A stretch of 64,000 nucleotides of DNA from DATFVA01 sp963815785 (GCA_963815785.1 CAWFHZ010000013.1:124001-188000); one strand, 5' to 3'; shown: positions 26,261 to 34,860, counted from the first letter of the stretch. Notes: a model not told the origin generated them from the sequence alone. Numbers and translations are program-made.

Positions 26261-27085
26261 ATGGATAGTACAGATACTCCAAAACTTAATGAAGATCTGC
26301 CATCAGGGGAATTACCGGGTGAAGAAGAATTAAGCCATACCGATAAAATGGTTGGAGTTTTTGCTGAACCAGGAATAATGTATGAAAAAACATCTCATTT
26401 TCCGCCTAAAACCATCGATTGGATTATTCCGCTTATAGTAATGATTTTATTTTCAATCATCTCCAGCTACATAATTCTCAGCAATGCTGAAATCTCATAT
26501 AACATTAAGCACGAACAGCTTGCAAAAATTGAAAAGTCGTTCCAGGAAATGGTTGATAAAGGACAAATGACAAAAGAGCAGGCGCAAGAGCAAATGGATA
26601 ATATTGAAGAGAGAATGTCAGGCGGTACAAGTTTAGTGCAGACAATCATTTTCACAATTGTCAGGGTCTTCCTGTTCTTCTTTATCGTTTCGGGATTTTA
26701 TTTTATAGTGGCAAAATTTATTTTCAAAGGAGACGGCACTTATGCTTCGGCAATGGTTGCGACAGGACTAACAGCATATATTGATGTTATTCAGGTTATT
26801 GTAGCAACAATATTAACTATTGCAACCGGAAGACTGTTTATGGATACAAGTCTTGCCGCGTTTATGCATATTGAAAAATCCACATTTGTTGGATTCCTTC
26901 TCGGTAAAATTGATGTGATTACAATCTGGAGTCTTGCCATTGCAAGCATAGGACTTGCTAAAATGTTCAAATCCGAAAAAACAGGAAAATATTTTATTTT
27001 CGTTTTCGGCTTATGGATAGTATGGGGATTAATAATTTTCGGGTTGGGACAGGCAGTTCCGTTACTCCGTTTCTTAGGCGGTTAA
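26261..27085 (+). CDS. YIP1-family membrane protein
   Basis: A protein of 274 residues: acidic N-terminus, then the YIP1-type opening D-K-M-V-G-V-F-A-E-P-G-I-M-Y followed by five TM helices (about 50-70, 128-150, 160-182, 205-225, 240-262) with a charged helical loop between the first two. YIP1 proteins in bacteria are of unknown function. GAGGGATAAATT before the ATG is a good ribosome site. A strong terminator follows at 27109. Confidence 0.8.
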   Translation: MDSTDTPKLNEDLPSGELPGEEELSHTDKMVGVFAEPGIMYEKTSHFPPKTIDWIIPLIVMILFSIISSYIILSNAEISYNIKHEQLAKIEKSFQEMVDKGQMTKEQAQEQMDNIEERMSGGTSLVQTIIFTIVRVFLFFFIVSGFYFIVAKFIFKGDGTYASAMVATGLTAYIDVIQVIVATILTIATGRLFMDTSLAAFMHIEKSTFVGFLLGKIDVITIWSLAIASIGLAKMFKSEKTGKYFIFVFGLWIVWGLIIFGLGQAVPLLRFLGG

Positions 27086-27108
27086 ATATTTAAAATCAAT
27101 TATTCCCT

Positions 27109-27141
27109 AAGGCGTTATGCTTTCATAACGCCTTTTTTATT
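27109..27141 (+). terminator. Strong intrinsic terminator after the YIP1 gene
   Basis: A perfect 10-bp stem AGGCGTTATG / CATAACGCCT with loop CTTT is followed by TTTTTAT. It starts 24 bp after the stop. Confidence 0.9.
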
Positions 27142-27305
27142 TCTATTAATTTCAAAATTCCCAGCAAAATGCGGGTGAATTTCCGCTTTTAAAAAATGAT
27201 ATTGCTTTTAAAAAAATATCTATTTAATTTCGTTCACCCCTTTTGTGGGGGTGCAACCCCTTAAAGGGGGGTGCTGTATACAAATTACACGGATTAAACA
27301 ATAAG

Positions 27306-28145
27306 ATGAATGGTTTTATAGAGAAGCTGCAGAAATTAGGACTTTCAAAAAGAGAGTCTGAAGTTTACATAGCTCTCTTAACCAAAAAAGAATTTACCGC
27401 ACCCGAAATAGGAAAAATCACTTCGGTTTCCAGGAATAAATCCTATGAAGTTCTTCAAAGTCTTGTAAAGAAGAATCTCTGCACGGAGAAATTCAAAAAC
27501 GGAACAAAAGTATTCAGCGGAATAAAACCCGATATTGCACTTCAGAATATCATCTCAATTCATGAAAATGAATTAAAAGAAAAGAAAGAACTTACCGCGC
27601 AGTTCAGCAAAGAATTGATGAAGCTTCACGCTGCAAACAAAAACAGCTCCGGTCCCCTGGATTATATTGAAGTGTTTACTGATATAGGCCAGGTAAAGGA
27701 CAGGTGGGAAAGCATAGAAAGAAATACAAAGAAAGAACTGCTGGTTTTTACCAAGCCTCCTTATTCTGTTTCACTGGAAGATACACTTGAAGTAGCAGAA
27801 GAAGTTAAAAAAAATAAAATTGTTATTAAAAGTATTTACGAGTACAAAACTCTTCAATCAATTGAAGAAGCAACAAATTTATTAAAAATGATCGACATCT
27901 ATAAAAAGATGGGAGAAGAAGCCAGGATTATTGAAGAACTTCCGATGAAACTTGCAATCAGCGATCTTACTACAACAGTTTTTGTACTGGATGATAAAAT
28001 TTCAATGCAGTCCGGCATGACAACGATGATCGTAGAGCATTCAGGTTTTGCAACAGCTTTAGAAAAAGTATTTGAAGGTTACTGGAAAGAAGCTTTGCAG
28101 ATAAACACATTCAAAAAGAATTTAAAGAAATATTTTACAAAGTAA
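27306..28145 (+). CDS. TrmB-type winged-helix transcriptional regulator
   Basis: A protein of 279 residues from the ATG at 27306. The N-terminal wHTH domain (1-75) has the TrmB pattern L-x-x-L-G-L-S-K-R-E-S-E-V-Y-I-A-L-L and S-R-N-K-S-Y-E-V-L-Q-S-L. A short coiled coil (about 90-120) and a C-terminal effector domain with V-F-T-D-I-G-Q and F-V-L-D-D-K-I-S-M-Q (PLD-like TrmB C-terminal) follow. TrmB regulators are mostly archaeal sugar-responsive repressors; bacterial members are fewer. The upstream part of the open frame (27243-27305) lies in a GC-rich hairpin region and lacks a ribosome site. Target genes are unknown; the adjacent secreted protein 31 bp downstream is a candidate. Confidence 0.78.
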   Translation: MNGFIEKLQKLGLSKRESEVYIALLTKKEFTAPEIGKITSVSRNKSYEVLQSLVKKNLCTEKFKNGTKVFSGIKPDIALQNIISIHENELKEKKELTAQFSKELMKLHAANKNSSGPLDYIEVFTDIGQVKDRWESIERNTKKELLVFTKPPYSVSLEDTLEVAEEVKKNKIVIKSIYEYKTLQSIEEATNLLKMIDIYKKMGEEARIIEELPMKLAISDLTTTVFVLDDKISMQSGMTTMIVEHSGFATALEKVFEGYWKEALQINTFKKNLKKYFTK

Positions 28146-28176
28146 TTAATAAAATAAAACAACCCGGAGAGAAAAT

Positions 28177-30180
28177 ATGAACAATTCATTTAAAATTTTT
28201 TCGCTGATTGTGCTTATGCTTTTTAGCTTCAGCTTTAAGCTTAGTGCACAATGGTCTTCAGATCCTGCAACAAATCTGCAGGTTTGCGATGTTACAGGCG
28301 AGCAGGCATTACCTAAAATTGCCTCAACATCTGACGGCGGATGTTATATATCCTGGTTCGATAACAGGAACGGAAGCTATGCTGTTTATTTACAGAGGCT
28401 TGATGTAATGGGAAATAAATTATGGAGCACAGACGGATTACTGATCAGCAATAACGCACAAAATACATCCCTGGTGGACTGGGCAATTGCATCAGATAAC
28501 CACAACAATGCAATTCTTACTTTTACAGATACAAGAGATAACGATAGTCTGCATGCCTTTGCTTACCTGATTGATACTACAGGAAATTTTCTCTGGGGAG
28601 CTAACGGAATCAGGTTATCCGGGAACGGTGATTTTCAGCCAAACCCCGTTACCTGCCAGACATCCGACGGTAACTATGTTTTCGCCTGGATCGTTACATC
28701 CAGTCCTAATGTTATCGCGATGCAAAAAATTTCTCTTGCAGGACAGAAAATGTGGGGAACTGATCCCATCATTTACTCAAGCGGTACAACTGAAAATTAT
28801 ACTTACCCGGCTATTGTTCCATCTGATAACGGAAGTGCAATCGTTTTACATTCCGGGTATACAGGTACTTTTACTGCACCCTATAAAATATATGCTCAAA
28901 AATTCGATACAAACGGAAACCCGGTTTGGGGCACTGGCGGAGTATCTGTACAGAATATTGGTATTCCTTTCTATGAACATCCCTATGTAACAAGTGATAA
29001 CAATGACGGACTTTTTGTCAGCTGGTATGATGACCGGGATAACAATAACCTTTTCAGTTCTTTCGCGCAGCATGTAACTTCATCGGGTACGGTTTCATTC
29101 CCGGTTAACGGTGCCGAAGTTTCAACATCGGCTACGATGCATCATATATATCCTACTCTTGCATTTAATTCCGGAACTAATGAATTGTACTGCTTCTGGC
29201 TTGAAGAAACTTCACTGCAGGATCAGTTTGCTGTATACGGACAAAAGTTTGATGCCGCCGGTACAAGGCAATGGGGCGCAACTGGAATGTCATTTACCAC
29301 TATGACTTCAAATACTATGTTTGGTCCTTATGCATTACCAACCGATACTTCAGTTTATGTAATTTACCTGCAGGGAAATGCATCCGGTTTGAATGACGCA
29401 GTAAAAGCTTTTATGGTAAACTCAAGCGGAAATTTTTCCTGGAATCCTAACATTGTAACTATGTCTAACGCCACAAACCAAAAACTGCATTCAGTTACTA
29501 CAATATGGACCGACCACATTGCAAAGATAGCGTGGGAAGATACAAGAAGCGGAAGTGCGGGAATTTATGCCCAGAATATTAATCCGAACGGAGCACTGGG
29601 GAATCTTGTTGTCCCGGTTGAATTAACATCGTTTACGGGTGTACTTAACGGAAGTAATGTTGAATTAAGCTGGCAGACTGCATCTGAACTTAACAACAGA
29701 GGCTTTGAGGTTCAGAGATCAGAAGTTAATAGTCAGAGATCAGGGTGGGAGAATATCGGTTTTATCCAGGGTAACGGAACAAGCACAAACGCACATTCCT
29801 ATACCTACTCAGATAATAACCTTAACTCAGGAACATACAATTACAGGCTGAAACAGATTGACAACAACGGATCTTATAAGTATATCAACCTTGAGGAAAG
29901 CTTTAACGTTCAACCCGTTAATTATAATCTTTCACAGAATTATCCGAACCCTTTTAACCCGACTACAGTTATAAAATATTCTATTCCTCAGAATAACCTT
30001 GTTACAATAAAAGTATATAACGTACTCGGAAGTGAAGTTGCAACATTAGTTAATGAAGAAAAACCAGCGGGAACCTACGAAGTAAACTTTAGCGCCCAAC
30101 AGTTCTCAAGCGGAGTTTATTATTACACCATTTCCGCTGGTAATTTTAATGCAACAAAGAAAATGATACTGATGAAATAA
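28177..30180 (+). CDS. Secreted repeat protein with type A (type IX secretion) sorting domain
   Basis: A protein of 667 residues: signal peptide (1-24, ending KLSA/Q), a large beta-propeller-like region of repeated blocks such as D-G-G-C-Y-I-S-W-F-D-N-R-N-G and Y-A-Q-K-F-D-T-N-G-N-P-V-W-G (about 30-480), and a fibronectin-like or Ig-like segment (L-S-W-Q-T-A-S-E-L-N-N-R-G-F-E-V, about 500-575). The C-terminal sorting domain is N-Y-P-N-P-F-N-P-T-T through V-Y-N-V-L-G-S-E-V-A-T-L-V to a final K-K-M-I-L-M-K. That ending is the classic type IX secretion tail in Ignavibacteria. The precise ligand is unknown. GGAGAGAAAAT gives the ribosome site. Confidence 0.85.
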   Translation: MNNSFKIFSLIVLMLFSFSFKLSAQWSSDPATNLQVCDVTGEQALPKIASTSDGGCYISWFDNRNGSYAVYLQRLDVMGNKLWSTDGLLISNNAQNTSLVDWAIASDNHNNAILTFTDTRDNDSLHAFAYLIDTTGNFLWGANGIRLSGNGDFQPNPVTCQTSDGNYVFAWIVTSSPNVIAMQKISLAGQKMWGTDPIIYSSGTTENYTYPAIVPSDNGSAIVLHSGYTGTFTAPYKIYAQKFDTNGNPVWGTGGVSVQNIGIPFYEHPYVTSDNNDGLFVSWYDDRDNNNLFSSFAQHVTSSGTVSFPVNGAEVSTSATMHHIYPTLAFNSGTNELYCFWLEETSLQDQFAVYGQKFDAAGTRQWGATGMSFTTMTSNTMFGPYALPTDTSVYVIYLQGNASGLNDAVKAFMVNSSGNFSWNPNIVTMSNATNQKLHSVTTIWTDHIAKIAWEDTRSGSAGIYAQNINPNGALGNLVVPVELTSFTGVLNGSNVELSWQTASELNNRGFEVQRSEVNSQRSGWENIGFIQGNGTSTNAHSYTYSDNNLNSGTYNYRLKQIDNNGSYKYINLEESFNVQPVNYNLSQNYPNPFNPTTVIKYSIPQNNLVTIKVYNVLGSEVATLVNEEKPAGTYEVNFSAQQFSSGVYYYTISAGNFNATKKMILMK

Positions 30181-30209
30181 TTTTCCTTACTCACATCTTA
30201 CCCCAAAAG

Positions 30210-30240
30210 ACCCCGCAATATTGCGGGGTTTTTTTATTTT
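30210..30240 (+). terminator. Intrinsic terminator after the secreted protein gene
   Basis: A perfect palindromic stem ACCCCGCAATATTGCGGGGT is followed by T7-ATTTT, 30 bp after the stop. Confidence 0.9.
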
Positions 30241-30423
30241 TTGATTTTCGAATTCGCGAATTACGAACTGACCGGTGGTTAAAATTAACGGATTGAATTC
30301 AATTAATGTATTAAATCGACAATCCGATTAATCCGGTAATTCGAAATTTCATTTTTTTTATTGCCTGTTATTTTGTTTTGCTTTAAGTTGCAAAAGACAA
30401 ATACTAAACGGTACCAGGTTTCT

Positions 30424-30474
30424 CGGGGCGATTTTAAGGATTAGCTTCTGTAAGGGACCCGCGAAGAATGAATC
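30424..30474 (+). repeat. Dispersed repeat, copy 1
   Basis: A stretch containing CGGGGCGATTTTAAGGATT and GGGACCCGCGAAGAATGAA that is closely matched by 35920-35970 (CGGGGTGATGTTTAGGATT and GGGAACCCGCGAAGAATGAA). Both copies lie in gene-free DNA of the accessory island in the same orientation. Confidence 0.6.
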
Positions 30475-30611
30475 AAAATAACCAGTTATATCAGGTAATT
30501 ATTCAAAGATGATATATGAGAATATTTTTCGGGAATATCTACCATTTATAAATTTTAGAATTTGAATTAAATGAATGTAATACACGGCAGGCAGGTTCGA
30601 CCCGGTGAAGC

Positions 30612-30624
30612 CCCGCAAAGCGGG
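30612..30624. repeat. Mini-palindrome CCCGC-AAA-GCGGG
   Basis: A five-base arm, three-base loop GC hairpin in AT-rich spacer. It has the same build as the GGCGGA and GGCAGG palindromes further right in the island. Confidence 0.45.
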
Positions 30625-30991
30625 ATAAATTAAGCAGCAGGAGCAACGGAAATAATATTGATACTTTGAAATTCTAATGCCCCTAAGATAAATGAGGGCT
30701 GGATAACATATCAGCGGTATTGTGAAGATCAAGTTACTTTTCCAAAAAAAAAGGAGGATTGACTGACCGAAAAATAAAATGAACACTGATGGATACGAGC
30801 ATTAGTTTATAACAAAAATATCGTTATCTAATAAACTGTATGAATCTGGGACATAGAGATTAACCGGAAAATCTATTTTTATTAACAATAATGAACTGGC
30901 ATTTTAATTGACCTTGATTGTTGAATAACAGAGGGTATGGGGAAAATCAATATATTGTTAACATACTGTACGGTTTTTAGGGAGAGAAAAA

Positions 30992-31360
30992 ATGCCGGAT
31001 TTTCTAAAGGATTACGTAGATGATATAGTAATAATCACTGTTAATATATCACGAGCTACAATAAAGGAAGCTAAAGATTTCAAAAAAATCATCGATGATG
31101 AAATAAAAAAGAAAAAACTTAAAATAATAATTGACCTCAGCCCTTGTGAATTCATAGATTCAACATTTATCGGTGTTTTAGTAGTAACATTAAAATGGCT
31201 TTCTGAAATAGGCGGGGAATTAAGATTAGTTAAACCAGTCTCGGTAGCTCATACCATCCTTGAAGCCACAGGAACTTTAAACATTTTTAATTTGCATATA
31301 ACAAAACAAGAAGCGGTCAAAAACCTTTCAGAGATATCAATGACTTTAAATGCCGGTTAG
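30992..31360 (+). CDS. STAS-domain anti-sigma factor antagonist
   Basis: A protein of 122 residues with a STAS fold: I-I-I-D-L-S-P-C-E-F-I-D-S-T-F-I-G-V-L at about 47-65 has the phosphorylatable Ser position (D-S-T), followed by L-R-L-V-K-P-V and the C-terminal helix. STAS antagonists bind an anti-sigma kinase when unphosphorylated and free the sigma factor; an RsbU-like phosphatase that could reactivate it is encoded at 38.4 kb. GGGAGAG precedes the ATG. No anti-sigma kinase or sigma factor is seen next to it. Confidence 0.88.
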   Translation: MPDFLKDYVDDIVIITVNISRATIKEAKDFKKIIDDEIKKKKLKIIIDLSPCEFIDSTFIGVLVVTLKWLSEIGGELRLVKPVSVAHTILEATGTLNIFNLHITKQEAVKNLSEISMTLNAG

Positions 31361-31386
31361 AATTTTTACCTAGAACGAAATAAACG

Positions 31387-31419
31387 CAAAAACCCGGCAA
31401 TTGAGGGTATTACCGGGTT
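31387..31419 (-). terminator. Terminator downstream of the small membrane protein gene
   Basis: On the minus strand AACCCGG and CCGGGTT form a stem, extended by AAT/ATT, and are followed by TTT. It lies between convergent genes and can serve the minus-strand gene at 31503. The core GCAAAAACCCGG recurs at 45152. Confidence 0.5.
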
Positions 31420-31502
31420 GATATCGTCATCAATATTTACCTGAAATTGTCACTAACAAAAATTTATACTAAAAAATCCAGAAAATAAGTTAAATATTTA
31501 AT

Positions 31503-31736
31503 TCAGCTTTTCACTCCCTCAAACATTTTAAGGTCATTTTTTCTCATTTTATTAATTTCAATTGAAGTACTAATATCTTGCTTTGGTTTAATAAAATTTA
31601 TCTTAAGAATCGTTTTTAGGAGAAGATTCAAGAATGAAGTTATAATAAGTATCTCTATAAATCCTACAAATGTGAAGGGGGTAAACAATCCGTATACCCA
31701 TAGCAAAATCAAGCTGAGTCCAATAGTATAAGGCAT
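31503..31736 (-). CDS. Small membrane protein, lmo0937/DUF5670-like
   Basis: A protein of 77 residues. Its first 45 residues (M-P-Y-T-I-G-L-S-L-I-L-L-W-V-Y-G-L, then F-V-G-F-I-E-I-L-I-I) match the two-helix pattern of the lmo0937 family, in which W-L-x-G-L separates the helices and G-G-F-I-H follows. A longer, charged C-terminal tail (45-77) is added. Family members are often stress-associated, with no known activity. Neighbours are other tiny proteins and a response regulator. Confidence 0.6.
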   Translation of the reverse strand: MPYTIGLSLILLWVYGLFTPFTFVGFIEILIITSFLNLLLKTILKINFIKPKQDISTSIEINKMRKNDLKMFEGVKS

Positions 31737-31805
31737 ATAATATCTTTATTCTTTTTTTGAAATTTTTTTTATGTTAAAAATATTTAAAGACCGGTTTTAT
31801 GATTA

Positions 31806-31919
31806 TTAAAAAAAACTGTTTAATTCTTTTCTTTCCTTAATCCCTTTAACCATAATTTTAACGGTTCTGTAAACTGTGTATAAAATAATCGCACCTAATA
31901 TTAATTGTATGAAAATCAA
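31806..31919 (-). CDS. Possible 37-residue single-TM protein
   Basis: A short frame with TTG start and an AGAGGA ribosome site about 7 nt upstream. It has a hydrophobic helix (IFIQLILGAIILYTVYRTV, about 2-20) followed by a strongly basic tail (K-I-M-V-K-G-I-K-E-R-K-E). The arrangement is typical of real small membrane proteins. It lies between two other small minus-strand genes. No family is recognised. Confidence 0.4.
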   Translation of the reverse strand: MIFIQLILGAIILYTVYRTVKIMVKGIKERKELNSFF

Positions 31920-31933
31920 AAGATTCCTCTAAC

Positions 31934-32125
31934 TTAAAAAATTGATTTCTTCCTCTCTTTTAATAATCTATTTTGGACTTTCTTTTTATTTAAGCCCTTA
32001 ATCGGGAGATAGTAGGTAGAGCCTGTTTGCGGGTCTGTTGCAAGTGCAAATTTATCCTTCCCATTAACTTTTTGTATACCGTCAAACTTTGCTCCACCTC
32101 TTTCAATAATAGATGATTTAAACAT
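31934..32125 (-). CDS. Small basic protein, unknown
   Basis: A protein of 63 residues, rich in Lys and Arg (C-terminus K-K-K-V-Q-N-R-L-L-K-E-R-K-K). The centre Y-Y-L-P-I-K-G-L is preceded by F-A-L-A-T-D-P-Q-T-G-S-T, which could be a small beta-hairpin. Start ATG at 32125 is preceded by AGGAGTATT-like spacing (AATAAAGGAATACTCCT on the coding strand). No family is recognised. Confidence 0.5.
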   Translation of the reverse strand: MFKSSIIERGGAKFDGIQKVNGKDKFALATDPQTGSTYYLPIKGLNKKKVQNRLLKERKKSIF

Positions 32126-32238
32126 AGGAGTATTCCTTTATTTTTACTTGATTTGAAGATATGAAGGAAATAAAGTAAATAAATCGGGCAAAGGGATGAA
32201 AAAGGGACTAATTTTTTTGGGCTAAAAGGTCGAAGATA

Positions 32239-32931
32239 TTATTCATCCTTAAATGAAGTCGTATCAATTGCTATATTATAAGATTCAGAGAGATGGCGGT
32301 ATTTTGCAATTTGTACGCGAGTATTTAGCGCTAACTTTTCAAGAATATTATGTACGTGACTTTTTATAGTAAAGATTGATAGATGAAGCTTCTGTGCAAT
32401 TTCTTTATTGGTAAAACCATCTGCAATCAAATCAATCACTTGTTTCTCGCGTTTTGTCATTCGGGTCGATACAGTAATTACAGATGTTTTTGATCCGCTT
32501 ACTGCCTTTTCAACAATCTGAGAAAAAAGCGAGCCCGTTAAGTTAGGCGGTAAAACCCGCGTGCCTTTATAAACTGATCGAATCGTTTTTAGAAATTCTT
32601 TAACGCTTATATCTTTTAACATAAATCCAGAAACCCCGGCTTCTACAAATTCAAAAACATCTGCCTGTAAAGGGATAAGGTCCATAACAATTATTTTTGT
32701 TTCCTGAAAATTCTGTTTAACTAATTTAACAACTTTCAAACTGTTTTGACTTCGTAATCCAAGATCGAGAAGTACTATATTTGGATTGTGCTTGCCTATC
32801 ATCTCCAATATGTTTTCGCCATTACTAATAGTAGTAACAACCGACATATCAGGCTCCTTTTTAATAAACGTAGAAATACCTTCACGCAGAAGTCGATTAT
32901 CTTCAATAAGTAGTATCTTAATTTTTCCCAT
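32239..32931 (-). CDS. NarL/FixJ-type response regulator
   Basis: A protein of 230 residues: receiver domain (1-125) with acidic pair E-D near 10-11, phospho-Asp in I-V-L-L-D-L-G (about 56), and Lys in F-M-L-K-D (about 105). A LuxR-type HTH (about 158-215) shows M-T-K-R-E-K-Q-V-I-D-L-I-A-D-G and N-K-E-I-A-Q-K-L-H-L-S. It binds DNA after phosphorylation. It is an orphan regulator: no histidine kinase adjoins it. Confidence 0.92.
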   Translation of the reverse strand: MGKIKILLIEDNRLLREGISTFIKKEPDMSVVTTISNGENILEMIGKHNPNIVLLDLGLRSQNSLKVVKLVKQNFQETKIIVMDLIPLQADVFEFVEAGVSGFMLKDISVKEFLKTIRSVYKGTRVLPPNLTGSLFSQIVEKAVSGSKTSVITVSTRMTKREKQVIDLIADGFTNKEIAQKLHLSIFTIKSHVHNILEKLALNTRVQIAKYRHLSESYNIAIDTTSFKDE

Positions 32932-33285
32932 AAATTTATCAAAAATTACATATTTAAATTAAAAAATGTTACTGATTATTCAACTATTAGGGACACGATA
33001 TCAATTTCCATTTAAATTAGATTATTAGGAGTTACTTTCAATTATAGCAATTAGTGGTTTTATAATAATAAAAAACCAGACAAACAAAATGTCATCTGGC
33101 TAAACTCTATTTCAAGAGGCAGGGGTAATGAATCACTAATCTTATTTATCAGCCTCAACCAATCAAGCTGAAATAATTAATCCCTTTTTCATCCTATTGC
33201 TCTATAGAATAGTGCTAATTTCATCCGTATAATATGACCGTACAAATAAGCAATGAAACCTGACTTAATTATAATGGAGTTATCA
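32932..33285. other. Intergenic stretch without gene
   Basis: Spacer between the divergent response-regulator and CsbD-like genes. A CCAGA/TCTGG stem with a T-tract on the minus strand (about 33072-33103) resembles a terminator, but no minus-strand gene ends there. Otherwise nothing is seen. Confidence 0.5.
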
Positions 33286-33471
33286 ATGAATAAGATGAAA
33301 CTGAAAGGGATCTGGAATGAAACTGCAAGCAACCTTAAGCAACATTTCGCAAACCTTACGGATGAGGATACTCATTTCCCAAACGGGAAGGAAGATGAAA
33401 TTATGGGGAGACTGAAAGGCAAAATTGGCAGTTCAAAGGCAAAATTGCGTAAACTTATTTCAAAACTATAG
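33286..33471 (+). CDS. CsbD-like stress-associated protein
   Basis: A protein of 61 residues from the ATG at 33286, with GGAG 6 nt upstream. It follows the CsbD/YjbJ pattern: N-K-M-K-L-K-G-x-W-N-E at the start and the G-K-E-D-E-I-M-G-R-L-K-G-K-I-G core. CsbD proteins are small, hydrophilic and stress induced, often under alternative sigma factors, which fits the STAS/RsbU genes nearby. The molecular role is unknown. Confidence 0.7.
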   Translation: MNKMKLKGIWNETASNLKQHFANLTDEDTHFPNGKEDEIMGRLKGKIGSSKAKLRKLISKL

Positions 33472-33478
33472 AACAACG

Positions 33479-33553
33479 CTGCCCAAAGATTGATATAAAA
33501 ATTATTCGATATGAATGCAAACCAATTGATAGACGATGAGATGCTTTGGGCAG
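33479..33553. repeat. 10-bp perfect inverted repeat with 55-nt loop
   Basis: Arms CTGCCCAAAG and CTTTGGGCAG lie just downstream of the CsbD-like stop. There is no T-tract, so it is not a standard terminator. Confidence 0.5.
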
Positions 33554-33852
33554 ATGCGATTTTATACAAATGTATTGACAATACAGATTAGGGCTAACTG
33601 GTAAAGAATAAATGTGAATGAGGGGAAAAAATACGGAAACTATTTTCGAACACAATATGAAAAAGCTGAATGCCGGATTATAAAACAAGACTATAAAAAC
33701 TTTTCCTGCAGAAACGATTTGAAGTTTGCGGTAAGTAAATATTGAATAAAAAAAAAGTTAAGTATTAATGGGACGCTGATTTAATGGATTGAACGGATAT
33801 TAACTGATTTTATTGAAAATATTTTTTATGAAATTTTTACAGCAAACCCACG

Positions 33853-34092
33853 TTTAGCGATTGACCGAAGTTGCGTACCTGCCTGACGGTAGGCAGGATG
33901 TAATGGCTTGATAGCGGAACGAAGTGGAGCTATCAAGGAAAATGAAACCTACCAAAGGCAGGTAAAATGAAGCGGATGAGGGATCCGCCAGAGGCGGACA
34001 GGCTTCCGCTAAATGTAAAACGATTAGGAACGCCAACTAAGTTTTTACGGCTGCCGTGAACTTGGATTGTGCGAAGCGAAAGGAAAGTTCAC
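33853..34092. repeat. Cluster of small GC-rich hairpins
   Basis: In order: CCTGCCT/AGGCAGG (33878-33897), CTTGATAGC/GCTATCAAG (about 33908-33938), ACCTACC/GGCAGGT (33947-33963), TCCGCC/GGCGGA (33984-33998) nested inside AGCGGA/TCCGCT, and GTGAACTT/AAGTTCAC (about 34056-34092). TTTAGCG (33853) can pair with CGCTAAA (34006). Confidence 0.5.
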
Positions 34093-34239
34093 ATTTGCTT
34101 TTGAGCGAGTAAACAAAATAATAATGAGTGTGGATTTTATTCAAATTCCGGGATTAATTTCTAAATTATATAAATAGCGGCAGCACAATTAGAATTGTAA
34201 AATTAATTATAAACTTGAAAAATTATTGCGGGTAAGAAT

Positions 34240-34623
34240 CTAAACAAGTTCAGGTTGAAGAAAAGCTTTCTCAATACATGCCTTGAGATCCATCTGATCA
34301 ATAGGTTTCCTTATTAAAGAAACCGGATTTAAGTAGTATGAATTAATAAGCCTGCTATAATCATCATAGGCAGTAATAAAAATGTACGGGATATCATTGG
34401 CAGAACCTAAGCGTGCTATTGCTTCGATACCATCCAATTGACCATTAAGGTTAATATCAGAAATGATTAAAGAAGGATTTAATAATTTCGCTTGATCCAT
34501 TAAATCTTCACCACTGGTAACAACAGGAAAGACTTTATGACCAACGGAACTAAGATAATTTTTAAGTTTTGTTGAAATTTCTGTATCGACTTCAGCAATC
34601 AAAATGCTAATTGATTCTTTCAT
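34240..34623 (-). CDS. Single-domain response regulator (CheY-like)
   Basis: A protein of 127 residues forming one receiver domain: S-I-L-I-A-E-V-D at the start (the usual acidic pair is E-x-D here), phospho-Asp in L-I-I-S-D-I-N-L (about 57), Thr/Ala in F-I-T-A-Y-D, and Lys in S-L-I-R-K-P-I (about 107). It has no output domain, so it acts by protein contact or in a phosphorelay. No cognate kinase is next to it; the STAS/RsbU genes nearby are possible partners. Confidence 0.9.
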   Translation of the reverse strand: MKESISILIAEVDTEISTKLKNYLSSVGHKVFPVVTSGEDLMDQAKLLNPSLIISDINLNGQLDGIEAIARLGSANDIPYIFITAYDDYSRLINSYYLNPVSLIRKPIDQMDLKACIEKAFLQPELV

Positions 34624-34821
34624 TTACACACTCCTTCTACAAAGATGTTAAGTATAAATAAACTTAAATACAAGCTATATGCACTTACCAACACCCGGAT
34701 AATATTATCTTTTACATACCTGGAATTAATTTTTCGATTTTTTTAATTGTGAGTGGAGCGCTGCCTTCATGATGGTTATTTACGTTCAGGTAATCCTCTA
34801 CATTACAAAAACAACCAGAAC

Positions 34822-34860
34822 TCCGACAGAGGCGGACAGGCCGTGCCTGCGGCAGGCAGG
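34822..34860. repeat. Mini-palindrome pair of the GGCGGA/GGCAGG family
   Basis: TCCGACAGAGGCGGA directly followed by GTGCCTGCGGCAGGCAGG, the same units as at 33878, 33984, 36087 and 38147. Confidence 0.5.

Larger units (their letters stand above)
30241..30991. other. Gene-free stretch at the left border of the accessory island
   Basis: No credible gene in 750 bp. It holds one copy of a dispersed repeat (30424-30474), a GGCAGGCAGG element near 30588, a CCCGC-AAA-GCGGG mini-hairpin (30612-30624), and the likely promoter region of the STAS gene at its right end. The hydrophobic minus-strand open frame at 30499-30786 has no coding character. Confidence 0.5.
33472..34239. other. Gene-free, hairpin-rich stretch
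   Basis: About 770 bp without a credible gene. It contains a 10-bp inverted repeat (33479-33488 / 33544-33553) and a cluster of five or six hairpins between 33853 and 34092 with TTTAGCG/CGCTAAA as possible closing stem. Short open frames on the minus strand are shadows of the palindromes. Confidence 0.5.

Noticed and set aside
30499..30786. Minus-strand hydrophobic frame of 95 codons
   Set aside because: Biased composition from AT-rich spacer; no ribosome site, no motif, and it overlaps mini-palindromes.
33072..33103. Terminator-like stem on the minus strand
   Set aside because: No gene on that strand ends upstream of it; left only as a note in the spacer entry.
33854..34036. Minus-strand frame of 60 codons
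   Set aside because: It is produced by the GC-rich palindromes and shows no protein character.
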